The position numbers were made by a program, and so were the translations under genes. From contig CAZWXF010000050.1 in NCBI GenBank assembly GCA_964638055.1, positions 1-20,096 of the forward strand: DNA of 20,096 nucleotides, given 5' to 3'. The first letter of the stretch is position 1, and each line of letters starts with the position of its first letter. Below are positions 8,019 through 15,132 of this stretch, piece by piece. This DNA comes from Prado023 sp964638055 (lineage in GTDB: Bacteria > Actinomycetota > Actinomycetes > S36-B12 > CAIYMF01). Under the pieces are notes generated by a model. It did not search any database and was not told the DNA's origin. It saw only the letters and a list, made by a program, of their open reading frames with translations.

Positions 8019-9688
8019 GGCCGCGTCCCGCGGGGCTGGCCGGCGCCTGGTTCCTGACGCTCCTGGGACTTGTGGCGCTGTGCTCGGCGACTCCGACGGC
8101 CGCGCTCGCCGAGCGAGGTCCCAGCGCATCGAGGCCCGCGGCGGCCTCGCAGCTGCCACCCGGGATCGTCCCGAGCGCGGCCGATCCAGCAGGACTGGTC
8201 GTCATGTCGCGCAACCTGTACCTCGGCGCCGATGTCGGGGTGGCCCTGGACCTCCTGCCCGACATGCCCACAGCGGCGCAGTTCATGTGGGACCAGGTCC
8301 AGACGACCGGCTTCGACACCCGGGTCCACCTGCTGGCCGCCGAGGTCGTCGAGGCGAATCCGGACGTGATCGGCCTGCAGGAGGCCACCACGTGGTCCTG
8401 CCGGCCGAGCACCTTCGAGTCCGCCCAGGTGGTGCTCGACTTCACGGCCCAGCTCCTGGATGCGACCAGCGCGGCGGGAGCGGACTATGTCATCGCCGCG
8501 CAGGCAGGCAGCTCGGCGCTGAATCCCGGATACACCATCCCGCCGATCCCGAGGCTGACCCGTGTCCACGATCCAGCGACGTTCCAGCCCCGCTTCGGCC
8601 AGGACTCGGCCGACTGCGGCTTCACCATCGCCGACGCCCTGCTCGTCCGCTCCGACCTGGCGGGATCAGTCGTCGCGGCGGGCACCGGCGAGTACGAGAC
8701 GCGCTATCCCGTGGTGCCCGTCGTCTTCACGATCGACCGCGGCTACTCGTGGGCCGACCTGGACCTGGGCGGGACGAACGTCAGGGTCGCCACGACCCAC
8801 CTGGAGTCGCTCTGGGACCCCGGCAAGCCGGTGCCAGCAGCCGATCAGGCACGGCAGCTCGTCTCGGACCTCGCCGGGACCACGGCCCCACTCGTGGTCA
8901 TGGGTGACTTCAACGCGGATCCCCGGGACCCCCGCACGGCCGTCTCGGGCACCCCGGGCAACCCTGGGGGGCAGCCCGAGGCCAGCGACGCCTGCCCTGC
9001 CCAGCCCCAGCAGTCGAGCCCGGGGGAACCCTCGCTCGCCGACGACACCTGCAACGCCTACTGGGTGATGCGCAAGGCCGGGTATGCCGAGGCCGGGCCC
9101 GATCCCCTGGATCCGGCGAACCTCTCCTGGGGCGCTGCGGGCGACCTCGCCGGCCCGGACGCCACCCGGCTCGCGGCGGCCCTGGCGATGGACAACGACG
9201 CCGGGTTCACCGACCGACTGGACCATGTGTTCGTGGCCAACGGGGCCGAGGTCGTCTCCTCGCGGATGATCGGGGACCGCTGGCCAGGAGGCTCCGGCAC
9301 CTGGCGGTGTGACGACCCCTCCCAGATCGCCACCACGCGCGCCGCGTCGGAGGTCCTCGTCCGCCACGGCCTGCTCGACGCGCCCATCACTGATCACGGC
9401 GTGTGCCTGCCCACCGACCACGCCGGCGTGGTGGCGGTGATCGACGTGACCGCCGGCAAGGGGGTCCCCGCCGGAGCTGAGCCCCCCCAGCACGACTCCA
9501 AGCGGATCGACCTGCTGGGGTGGCTGGCGATCATCGCGACGGCGCTGCTGATCCTGCTCGTGAGCCTGCTCTGGCTCGTGGTCGCACTCGTACGTCGCTG
9601 GCGGCGCCGACGCCGACTCACGGCGGCTCCTGCAAGCGGCCCCGGAGGGCCGGACGCTGCACCACCTGGCTCCGAAGCTCGCACATGA
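8015..9688 (+). CDS. Exported, membrane-anchored endonuclease/exonuclease/phosphatase (EEP) family protein
   Basis: A 557-residue protein with an N-terminal signal peptide (hydrophobic core about 10-24, probable cleavage after TAALA near 32), an EEP domain, one C-terminal membrane helix (about 500-526) and a cytoplasmic tail starting RRWRRRRR. EEP motifs are in order: SRNLYLGADVG (metal-region Asn), PDVIGLQEAT (catalytic Glu), TTHLES, VMGDFNADPRD (Asp/Asn), RLDHVF and TDHAGV (Asp-His). The fold acts on phosphodiesters or phosphomonoesters, so a surface nuclease, phospholipase C-like or lipid phosphatase role is possible. Six cysteines in the mature ectodomain support an extracellular location. 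The GTG at 8015 has GGGGAA upstream and overlaps the stop of a 13-codon ORF. The methyltransferase gene follows with an ATGA overlap. Confidence 0.85.
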   Translation: MRPRPAGLAGAWFLTLLGLVALCSATPTAALAERGPSASRPAAASQLPPGIVPSAADPAGLVVMSRNLYLGADVGVALDLLPDMPTAAQFMWDQVQTTGFDTRVHLLAAEVVEANPDVIGLQEATTWSCRPSTFESAQVVLDFTAQLLDATSAAGADYVIAAQAGSSALNPGYTIPPIPRLTRVHDPATFQPRFGQDSADCGFTIADALLVRSDLAGSVVAAGTGEYETRYPVVPVVFTIDRGYSWADLDLGGTNVRVATTHLESLWDPGKPVPAADQARQLVSDLAGTTAPLVVMGDFNADPRDPRTAVSGTPGNPGGQPEASDACPAQPQQSSPGEPSLADDTCNAYWVMRKAGYAEAGPDPLDPANLSWGAAGDLAGPDATRLAAALAMDNDAGFTDRLDHVFVANGAEVVSSRMIGDRWPGGSGTWRCDDPSQIATTRAASEVLVRHGLLDAPITDHGVCLPTDHAGVVAVIDVTAGKGVPAGAEPPQHDSKRIDLLGWLAIIATALLILLVSLLWLVVALVRRWRRRRRLTAAPASGPGGPDAAPPGSEART

Positions 9689-10356
9689 GGCGGGGGCAGA
9701 CCCGGGATCCGCACGATCATGCCGGCTTCACCCGCTTCTACCGTTTCGTGGCCGGAGTCGGCGAGCACACCGCCGCCGGGGTCGCGCGCAGTGAGGTGCT
9801 CTCCGCCTCCCACGGCCGCCTCCTCATCGTGGGCCTGGGCCCCGGCCACGACCTGGCACACCTTCCACCGGCGGTGACCTCCGTGGTCGCGGTGGAGCCG
9901 AGTCCCTCCATGCGGGCCGCAGCCGAGCACCGGGTCGCTGCCGTCCGGGCCGGCGGCCTGCCGATCGAGGTCCTCGACGGCGTGGGCGAGTCCCTGCCCC
10001 TGCCCGATCGGAGTGTGGACTCGGTCCTCTTCGCCTACATCCTGTGCTCCGTGGACTCGGTCCCGGGTGTGCTGCGCGAGGCCTGGCGGGTCCTGCGCCC
10101 GGGCGGGGTGGTGTGCGTCCTGGAGCACATCCGTGCCCGGCCGGGGACGCTGACCGATCGGCTCCAGCGCATCGTCAGCGCAGGCGATGCCTGGTCGCGC
10201 CTCATGGGCGGCTGCGACTGCCGCCGTGACACGCGGGCGGCGATGACCGCCGCGGGATTCGACACCTCGGCGCTGGACGAGACCGCGCTCGTCCACGCAC
10301 CCATCGTCTCGTGGACCCTCCTGGGTCCGGCCCGGCCAGGCGACGGGCCTCACTGA
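9685..10356 (+). CDS. Class I SAM-dependent methyltransferase
   Basis: A 223-residue Rossmann-fold methyltransferase of the Methyltransf_11/25 type. Motif I reads LLIVGLGPGHD (46-56), the acidic residue that binds the SAM ribose is in VVAVEPS (E71), and later motifs are VDSVLFAYILCSVDSV and the RVLRPGGVVCVLEH turn. The C-terminal part contains a CDCRRDT segment typical of small-molecule or lipid methyltransferases related to UbiE. It is probably cytoplasmic. The ATG overlaps the stop of the EEP-family gene (ATGA), so the two are translationally coupled. The substrate is not known. It converges with ychF. Confidence 0.85.
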   Translation: MRRGQTRDPHDHAGFTRFYRFVAGVGEHTAAGVARSEVLSASHGRLLIVGLGPGHDLAHLPPAVTSVVAVEPSPSMRAAAEHRVAAVRAGGLPIEVLDGVGESLPLPDRSVDSVLFAYILCSVDSVPGVLREAWRVLRPGGVVCVLEHIRARPGTLTDRLQRIVSAGDAWSRLMGGCDCRRDTRAAMTAAGFDTSALDETALVHAPIVSWTLLGPARPGDGPH

Positions 10357-10399
10357 TCGTCGCGCCCGCAACCGCCGCGGTCGTCCCTGTTCAGGTCCG

Positions 10400-10424
10400 G
10401 CGCCCCGTCTGCAGGGATGGGCGC
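10400..10424. terminator. Hairpin terminator between methyltransferase and ychF
   Basis: GCGCCC (one-base bulge) GTC pairs with GAT GGGCGC around a 6-base loop, giving about nine base pairs including one G-T. It sits in the 73-base interval between two converging genes and could stop transcription from both sides, although no T-tract follows. Confidence 0.5.
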
Positions 10425-10429
10425 TCGAC

Positions 10430-11521
10430 TCAGCCCTTGGACGTCGATGCCGATCCGAAGCGGAACTCCACGACATCGCCGTCGGCCATCACGTAGTCGC
10501 GGCCCTCGATGCGAACCTTCCCCCGCGATCGAGCCTCCACCATGCTGCCTGCCGCGACGAGGTCATCGAAGGAGACGATCTCAGCCTTGATGAACCCCTT
10601 CTGGAAGTCGGTGTGGATCGCTCCGGCCGCCTCGGGGGCGGTGGCGCCCTGCCGGATCGTCCAGGCGCGGGACTCCTTGGGCCCCGCCGTCAGGAACGTC
10701 TGGAGGCCCAGGGTGTGGAACCCGACGCGCGCGAGCTGGGTCAGTCCGCTCTCGGACTGGCCGATCGAGGCCAGCAGCTCCAGGGCCTCGTCCTCGTCCA
10801 GCTCGGTCAGCTCGGACTCGGTGCGGGCATCGAGGAAGATCGCCTCGGCGGGGGCGACAAGCTCGCCGAGCCGCTGGCGCAGCCCGTCGTCGGCGAGGTC
10901 GTCGGCATCGAGGTTGAACACGTAGAGGAACGGCTTGGCCGTGAGCAGGAACAGCTCGCGCAGCGGCTGGAGGTCCAGGCCAGCGGCATGGATCGTCCGC
11001 CCGTCGGCCAGCACGGCGCGCGCCTCCTGCGCCGCGGCCAGCGCGGGTGCCCGTTCCCGGTTGTTGCGAGCCTCCTTCTCCAACCGCGGCAGGGCCTTCT
11101 CGACGGTCTGCAGGTCGGCCAGGATCAGCTCCAGGTGGACGACCTCGATGTCATCGACCGGCGAGACGCGGCCGTCGACGTGGACCACGTCCGGGTCGCT
11201 GAAGGCCCGCACCACCTGGCAGATGGCGTCGGACTCGCGGATGTGGGCGAGGAACTTGTTGCCCAGGCCGGCTCCCTCGCTGGCTCCCCGGACGATGCCA
11301 GCGATGTCCACGAAGGTGACCGTGGCCGGGACCACCCGCGCCGACGAGTGGATCCGGGCAAGGACCTCCAGGCGAGCATCCGGCACCCCGACGACGCCGA
11401 TGTTGGGCTCGATCGTGGCGAAGGGGTAGTTGGCCGCCAGGACGGCATTGCGGGTGAGCGCGTTGAACAGCGTGGACTTGCCCACGTTGGGGAGTCCGAC
11501 GATGCCGATCGAGAGGGCCAC
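10430..11521 (-). CDS. ychF: YchF/OLA1 family ribosome-binding ATPase
   Basis: A 363-residue Obg-like P-loop NTPase that binds ribosomes and hydrolyses ATP; implicated in translation and oxidative-stress responses. P-loop GLPNVGKST (9-17), switch regions within FATIEPNIGVV and VDIAGIV, a central helical domain and a C-terminal TGS domain ending DYVMADGDVVEFRFG are all present. The fourth motif, NxxE in this family in place of the GTPase NKxD, reads NLDA (203-206): the glutamate is replaced by alanine. Start GTG at 11521 matches the family N-terminus (ALSIGIVGLPNVGKST). It lies eight bases after a TAGGAT -10 box, so the mRNA probably has almost no leader. Divergent from rmuC. Confidence 0.95.
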   Translation of the reverse strand: MALSIGIVGLPNVGKSTLFNALTRNAVLAANYPFATIEPNIGVVGVPDARLEVLARIHSSARVVPATVTFVDIAGIVRGASEGAGLGNKFLAHIRESDAICQVVRAFSDPDVVHVDGRVSPVDDIEVVHLELILADLQTVEKALPRLEKEARNNRERAPALAAAQEARAVLADGRTIHAAGLDLQPLRELFLLTAKPFLYVFNLDADDLADDGLRQRLGELVAPAEAIFLDARTESELTELDEDEALELLASIGQSESGLTQLARVGFHTLGLQTFLTAGPKESRAWTIRQGATAPEAAGAIHTDFQKGFIKAEIVSFDDLVAAGSMVEARSRGKVRIEGRDYVMADGDVVEFRFGSASTSKG

Positions 11522-11529
11522 GCCGCGCA

Positions 11530-11557
11530 ATCCTATGAGCCTCCCGGTCAATGTCAG
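11530..11557 (-). promoter_or_regulatory. ychF promoter (near-leaderless)
   Basis: On the minus strand CTGACA (-35, five of six matches to TTGACA; 11552-11557) is separated by 16 bases from TAGGAT (-10; 11530-11535). The ychF GTG begins eight bases after the -10 box, so the transcript would start at or within a couple of bases of the start codon. Confidence 0.6.
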
Positions 11558-11567
11558 ACCCCCCGGC

Positions 11568-11573
11568 TACAAC
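11568..11573 (+). promoter_or_regulatory. Candidate leaderless -10 box for rmuC
   Basis: TACAAC lies six bases before the rmuC ATG and there is no Shine-Dalgarno sequence. The last base departs from TANNNT. It sits inside the ychF promoter region on the opposite strand, so the two divergent promoters share 58 bases. Confidence 0.42.
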
Positions 11574-11579
11574 TGACCC

Positions 11580-12962
11580 ATGACTCTCTCCGCCATCCTC
11601 CTGTCTGGCCTGCTGATCCTGGGTGCGCTCCTGCTCGGCTGGCTCTTCCGCGGCCTGGCCGAGGGCCGGGCGGCGGCCGCACGTGAAGCCGCGCACGCCG
11701 CCGAGCAGGCGGGTCGGGAGGCGAGGTTCGCCGCCGAGCGTGCCACCCTCGAAGCCGGCTTCGCCTCCGAGCGGGCGAGCCTGGAGGCGGCGTTCGCCGC
11801 GGAGCGGGCGACGATCCGGGCGGGACTGGCCAATCGCGAGACGGAGCACGCGGCATCGCAGGCCGTGGCCGCGGAGAACATCCGGCGGCTCAGCGAGAAG
11901 GTGGCTGCTCTGGAGTCCGTGTCGAAGGCCCGCGAGGACGCTCCCACGCAGGTGGCCGGTGCGATGGAGCCGGTGAAGGTCGCCCTGCAGAAGCTGGAGG
12001 AGAGCCTCCAGCGCTCCGACCGGCACCGTGCAGCCTCGAGCGCGGAGCTGGCCGAGCAGCTGAAGTCGGTGGTGACGCTGACCACCACGAGCTCTGACGG
12101 ACTGCGCCGCGAGACTGCCCGCCTCGCCGGAGCGCTGAGCCACAGCGACGTCCGCGGCAAGTGGGGCGAGTTCCAGCTGCGTCAGCTCCTGCTGAGCTCC
12201 GGGCTGATGCCGGGTTGCCACTACACCGAGCAGGTCCAGGTGACCACCGACGACGGCACGCTGCGGCCCGACGTCGTGATCCACCTCGGCGCCGGGAAGG
12301 ACGTGGTCGTGGACGCCAAGGTCTCGCTGCGCTCCATCCTGGAGGCCCGGGGTGAGGATTCCGACCTGGCGATGCAGGCGGTCCGGAAGGCCCATGCGCG
12401 CGAGGTCCGCAATCACGTCGACCGGCTGGCCGCCAAGGAGTACGCCCAGCAGTTCGACACCGCTCCGGAGGCAGTGGTGATGTTCCTGCCGGCCGAGTCG
12501 TTGCTCTCGGACGCGATCCTGGGCGATCCGGGGCTGGTGGAGCACGCCTTCGGCCGCGGCATCATCCTGGCCACGCCCACGAGCATGATGCTGCTGCTGC
12601 GCACGGTCGCCCACATCTGGCGTCAAGACGAGATGGCCGCGAACGCCCGACAGGTCCAAGCCCTCGGCCGGGAGCTGGCAGACCGGATGCGCACGATGCT
12701 CAACCACCTCGACCGAGTCGGCTCGACGCTGACCTCGGGGGTCAAGGCCTACAACGCGACGATCGCGTCCATGGAGACCCGCGTCCTGGTGACCGGCCGC
12801 AAGTTCACCGAGCTGCAGGGCCTGCCAGAGCTCCCGGCACCCAAGCAGATCGAGCTGACTCCCAGGAACGTCGTGGTCCCGCTCCCCGGCCCCGGGCCCA
12901 GCGCACCGGTACCCCAGATCGCCACGGCCGGCCCGGCCCAGCTCGAGGCTGCCGCCGTCTGA
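11580..12962 (+). CDS. rmuC: DNA recombination protein RmuC
   Basis: A 460-residue protein of the RmuC family, predicted nuclease-fold proteins that limit recombination at inverted repeats. It begins with a membrane anchor (about 4-24, AILLSGLLILGALLLGWLF), then a long Ala/Glu/Arg-rich coiled coil (about 28-150) with the repeated pattern 'F-A-x-E-R-A-x-L-E-A', then the conserved RmuC domain from GKWGEFQLRQLL (near 193) through the PD-(D/E)XK-like segment RPDVVIHLGAGKDVVVDAKVSL. Length is typical. The Pro-rich C-terminal 40 residues look disordered. The ATG is not preceded by a ribosome site; a leaderless mRNA is likely. The DUF6542 gene follows after 25 bases. Confidence 0.92.
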   Translation: MTLSAILLSGLLILGALLLGWLFRGLAEGRAAAAREAAHAAEQAGREARFAAERATLEAGFASERASLEAAFAAERATIRAGLANRETEHAASQAVAAENIRRLSEKVAALESVSKAREDAPTQVAGAMEPVKVALQKLEESLQRSDRHRAASSAELAEQLKSVVTLTTTSSDGLRRETARLAGALSHSDVRGKWGEFQLRQLLLSSGLMPGCHYTEQVQVTTDDGTLRPDVVIHLGAGKDVVVDAKVSLRSILEARGEDSDLAMQAVRKAHAREVRNHVDRLAAKEYAQQFDTAPEAVVMFLPAESLLSDAILGDPGLVEHAFGRGIILATPTSMMLLLRTVAHIWRQDEMAANARQVQALGRELADRMRTMLNHLDRVGSTLTSGVKAYNATIASMETRVLVTGRKFTELQGLPELPAPKQIELTPRNVVVPLPGPGPSAPVPQIATAGPAQLEAAAV

Positions 12963-12975
12963 GCAGGCAGGCCAC

Positions 12976-12981
12976 TAGCAT
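12976..12981 (+). promoter_or_regulatory. Candidate leaderless -10 box for the DUF6542 gene
   Basis: TAGCAT fits TANNNT and ends six bases before the GTG at 12988; no ribosome-binding sequence is present. This suggests that the DUF6542 gene has its own transcript besides any read-through from rmuC. Confidence 0.5.
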
Positions 12982-12987
12982 CCGGGC

Positions 12988-13422
12988 GTGCCCAAGCGCG
13001 GGGAGGTTCCGGGAGGCCGCGCCGTGCTCGTCGCCACGACGATCGTCGTGGCAGTGGCCTTCTTGGAGGCGGCCGTCCGCGATGCCATCGGGTCATGGAC
13101 GGGCGCCACGCTTGTTGTCGTGAGCGTCCTGGCGAGCCTGGTGACACGGGCGGGCGACCGGTCCCTGGCGGCGATGATGCCGCCGCTGGCGTTCCTGGCC
13201 GGGGCTCTCATCGGGGGCCAGCAGCTGACAGATGCGTCCATCACCGGATTCGTCGCCCGGCAGGGCGCGATGCTGGTGGACGTGCTCGGTTCCAACTCGG
13301 CATGGGTTGTCGCAGCGACCGCCTGCTCGGTGACGATCTGCTCCCTCAGGCACCTCGTCGACCGCAGGCGCAGCCGCCGGATGACCCGCTCGCCACAGCC
13401 TGCGGAACGACCACGGGTCTAG
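12988..13422 (+). CDS. Small DUF6542-like integral membrane protein
   Basis: A 144-residue protein with four predicted membrane segments (about 13-30, 36-53, 61-79 and 94-119) and a basic, Arg-rich C-terminal tail (RRRSRRMTR). The pattern TRAGDRSLAAMMPPLAFLAGALIG, with a central PPL motif, matches the actinobacterial DUF6542 family as I remember it, and members of this family sit beside ispH and ychF in other actinobacteria, as here. No biochemical role is known to me. The GTG is six bases after a TAGCAT box. Converges on ispH across a repeat array. Confidence 0.72.
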   Translation: MPKRGEVPGGRAVLVATTIVVAVAFLEAAVRDAIGSWTGATLVVVSVLASLVTRAGDRSLAAMMPPLAFLAGALIGGQQLTDASITGFVARQGAMLVDVLGSNSAWVVAATACSVTICSLRHLVDRRRSRRMTRSPQPAERPRV

Positions 13423-13459
13423 AGGTCGACGCGACTGGCCCACCAACCGACCGCACGTC

Positions 13460-13580
13460 GGTCGAGCCAGTCGAGACCCCGCCCCCACGCCGGTCGAGCC
13501 TGTCGAGACCCCACCCGCCCCACGCCGGTCGAGCTTGTCGAAACCCAGCCCGCCCCACGCCGGTCGAGCTTGTCGAGACC
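13460..13580 (+). repeat. Array of four forward 19-bp palindromic repeats
   Basis: Four copies of GGTCGAGCNNGTCGARACC at 13460-13478, 13492-13510, 13527-13545 and 13562-13580, spaced 32, 35 and 35 bases apart. The central dinucleotide varies (CA, CT, TT, TT) while the flanks are constant. Spacers share a C-rich sequence ending CCCCACGCC. This is a REP-like intergenic element rather than CRISPR: units are short, partly self-complementary and the spacers are alike. Confidence 0.9.
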
Positions 13581-13680
13581 CCGATCCACCGCCAGTCGAT
13601 CCGAACTGATGCCGGACCGGGCGCGCAGCGCTCGTCGCAGACCGCTACGAGCCGCGGCCCGACGTGGCATGCGGACGCTT

Positions 13681-13807
13681 GGTCTCGACGGGCTCGACCA
13701 GCGCGGGCTCGACCAGCGCGGGCTCGGGGAGCTTGGTCTCGACGGGCTCGACCAGCGCGGGCTCGACCAGCGCGGGCTCGACCGGCGCGGGCTCGACCAG
13801 CGCGGGT
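13681..13807 (-). repeat. Inverted copies of the 19-bp repeat with a 15-bp tandem array
   Basis: GGTCTCGACGGGCTCGACC, the reverse complement of the 19-bp family with central CC, occurs at 13681-13699 and 13735-13753. Each is followed by tandem 15-mers of AGCGCGGGCTCGACC: one full plus a diverged copy after the first, and three full copies plus a partial after the second. Between the repeat blocks, 13581-13680 is unique sequence in which I see no feature. Confidence 0.9.
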
Positions 13808-13830
13808 ACGTGCGTTCGGCGTCGCGAGTC

Positions 13831-13889
13831 CCAGCCCGCCCCACGCCGGTCGAGCTTGTCGAAACCCAGCCCGCCCCACGCCGGTCGAG
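13831..13889 (+). repeat. Second forward repeat block, cut by the assembly gap
   Basis: One full unit (13848-13866, central TT) and the first seven bases of another (13883-13889) at the same 35-base period. Its spacer is nearly identical to that of the first forward block, which indicates duplication of a larger module. Confidence 0.88.
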
Positions 13890-13989
13890 NNNNNNNNNNN
13901 NNNNNNNNNNNNNNNNNNNNNNNNNNNNNNNNNNNNNNNNNNNNNNNNNNNNNNNNNNNNNNNNNNNNNNNNNNNNNNNNNNNNNNNNN
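13890..13989. other. Assembly gap of 100 N
   Basis: Exactly 100 undetermined bases, the conventional filler for a gap of unknown size. It falls in a repeat array where short reads would collapse, so true length and copy number are unknown. Confidence 0.98.
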
Positions 13990-14082
13990 CAGCGCGGGCT
14001 CGACCAGCGCGGGCTCGGGGAGCTTGGTCTCGACGGGCTCGACCGGCGCGGGCTCGACCAGCGCGGGCTCGATCGGCGGGGG
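13990..14082 (-). repeat. Second inverted repeat block after the gap
   Basis: Tandem 15-mers of AGCGCGGGCTCGACC flank GGTCTCGACGGGCTCGACC at 14026-14044; the last 15-mers decay into GATCGGCGGGGGGCTTGACC just before the ispH stop codon. The stretch from 14008 to 14044 matches 13715-13753 almost exactly. Confidence 0.88.
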
Positions 14083-14105
14083 GCTTGACCCGCGTGGGCG
14101 GATCG

Positions 14106-15077
14106 TCAGGCCTTGGCCAACCCGGCGGCCCGCATGGAGCGGCGCAGCTCCGGGGGCAGGGCGAACACCAGGCGCTCGTCGACCGCGTCGACGATCTCGA
14201 CCTCGCCGATCCCCAGCTCCGCCAGCCGCTCGATCACCTCGCGGACGAGGATCTCCGGGACCGACGCACCGCTGGTCAGGCCGACGGTCTGCGCGCCCTC
14301 GACCCACGACGGGTCGATCTCGGTCGCTCGGTCGATCCGGTACCCCGACCTCGCACCTGCGAGCAGGCCCACCTCGAGCAGGCGGACCGAGTTCGAGGAG
14401 TTCGCCGAGCCCACGACGATGAGGACGTCGCAACGGGGCGCGATGACCTTGACCGCGGCCTGGCGGTTCTGGGTGGCGTAGCAGATGTCGTCGCTGGGGG
14501 GAGCCACCATGCCGGGGAACCGCTCACGCAGGGCCTCGACGGTCTCCATCGTCTCGTCCACCGACAGCGTCGTCTGGGACAGCCACACCACGGGCTTGTC
14601 CGCGTCGACCGGGAGGGAGTCCACGGCGTCCGGGCCGTCGACCAGGGTCATCGCGGCGGGAGCCTCCCCCATCGTGCCCTCGACCTCCTCGTGCCCCTCG
14701 TGCCCGATGAGCAGGATCTGGTAGCCCTCCGATGCGAAGCGCCGCGCCTCGTTGTGCACCTTGGTGACCAGCGGGCACGTCGCGTCGATGGTGCGCAGGC
14801 CGCGCGCGGCGGCCGCCTCGTGGACCGCCGGGGAGACGCCATGCGCGCTGAAGATGACGACAGCCCCCTCGGGAACCTCGTCGGTGTCGTCGACGAAGAT
14901 GGCGCCGCGAGCGGCCAGGGCGTCCACGACATAGCGGTTGTGGACGATCTCCTTGCGGACGTAGACCGGCGGCCCGTGCAGCTCGAGGGTCTTCTCCACG
15001 GTGACGACGGCCCGGTCCACCCCCGCGCAGTACCCCCGAGGGGCGGCCAGGAGCACCCTGCGCGCTGATTGCGACAT
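14106..15077 (-). CDS. ispH: 4-hydroxy-3-methylbut-2-enyl diphosphate reductase IspH
   Basis: The last enzyme of the MEP isoprenoid pathway: it reduces HMBPP to IPP and DMAPP with a 4Fe-4S cluster. The three cluster cysteines are present in their motifs: PRGYCAGV (C17), DATCPLVTKVH (C101) and DDICYATQNRQ (C199). Substrate-binding histidines are in VHN (H46), SAHGVSP (H79) and GHEGHEEVEGT (near 129), and SANSSNS is the conserved diphosphate-binding segment. At 323 residues the length is normal. The ATG at 15077 lies six bases after TACCAT and has no clear ribosome site, so a leaderless mRNA is likely. Divergent from xseA with only 55 bases between the two starts; its 3' end borders the repeat array. 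Confidence 0.97.
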   Translation of the reverse strand: MSQSARRVLLAAPRGYCAGVDRAVVTVEKTLELHGPPVYVRKEIVHNRYVVDALAARGAIFVDDTDEVPEGAVVIFSAHGVSPAVHEAAAARGLRTIDATCPLVTKVHNEARRFASEGYQILLIGHEGHEEVEGTMGEAPAAMTLVDGPDAVDSLPVDADKPVVWLSQTTLSVDETMETVEALRERFPGMVAPPSDDICYATQNRQAAVKVIAPRCDVLIVVGSANSSNSVRLLEVGLLAGARSGYRIDRATEIDPSWVEGAQTVGLTSGASVPEILVREVIERLAELGIGEVEIVDAVDERLVFALPPELRRSMRAAGLAKA

Positions 15078-15083
15078 CCCACC

Positions 15084-15089
15084 ATGGTA
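15084..15089 (-). promoter_or_regulatory. Leaderless -10 box for ispH
   Basis: TACCAT on the minus strand fits TANNNT and ends six bases before the ATG. GGGACA, four of six matches to a -35 box, lies 18 bases upstream. Confidence 0.5.
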
Positions 15090-15119
15090 GGTGGAGTCTC
15101 GGATGTCTGTCCCCTGTCG

Positions 15120-15125
15120 TACTGT
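15120..15125 (+). promoter_or_regulatory. Leaderless -10 box for xseA
   Basis: TACTGT fits TANNNT and ends seven bases before the GTG at 15133. It lies on the far side of the 55-base ispH-xseA interval, so each promoter's -35 region overlaps the other promoter's -10 region. Confidence 0.5.
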
Positions 15126-15132
15126 CGCGCGG

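Noticed and set aside
13460..14082. CRISPR array.
   Set aside because: The repeats are 19 bp or 15 bp, occur in both orientations, have near-identical spacers of 13-16 bases or none, and no cas gene is nearby.
13095..15068. Long plus-strand frames through the repeat array and the N gap, giving ARPARAR-type repeats.
   Set aside because: Open frames here result from the repeat period and the undetermined bases; the ispH gene on the other strand explains the right half.
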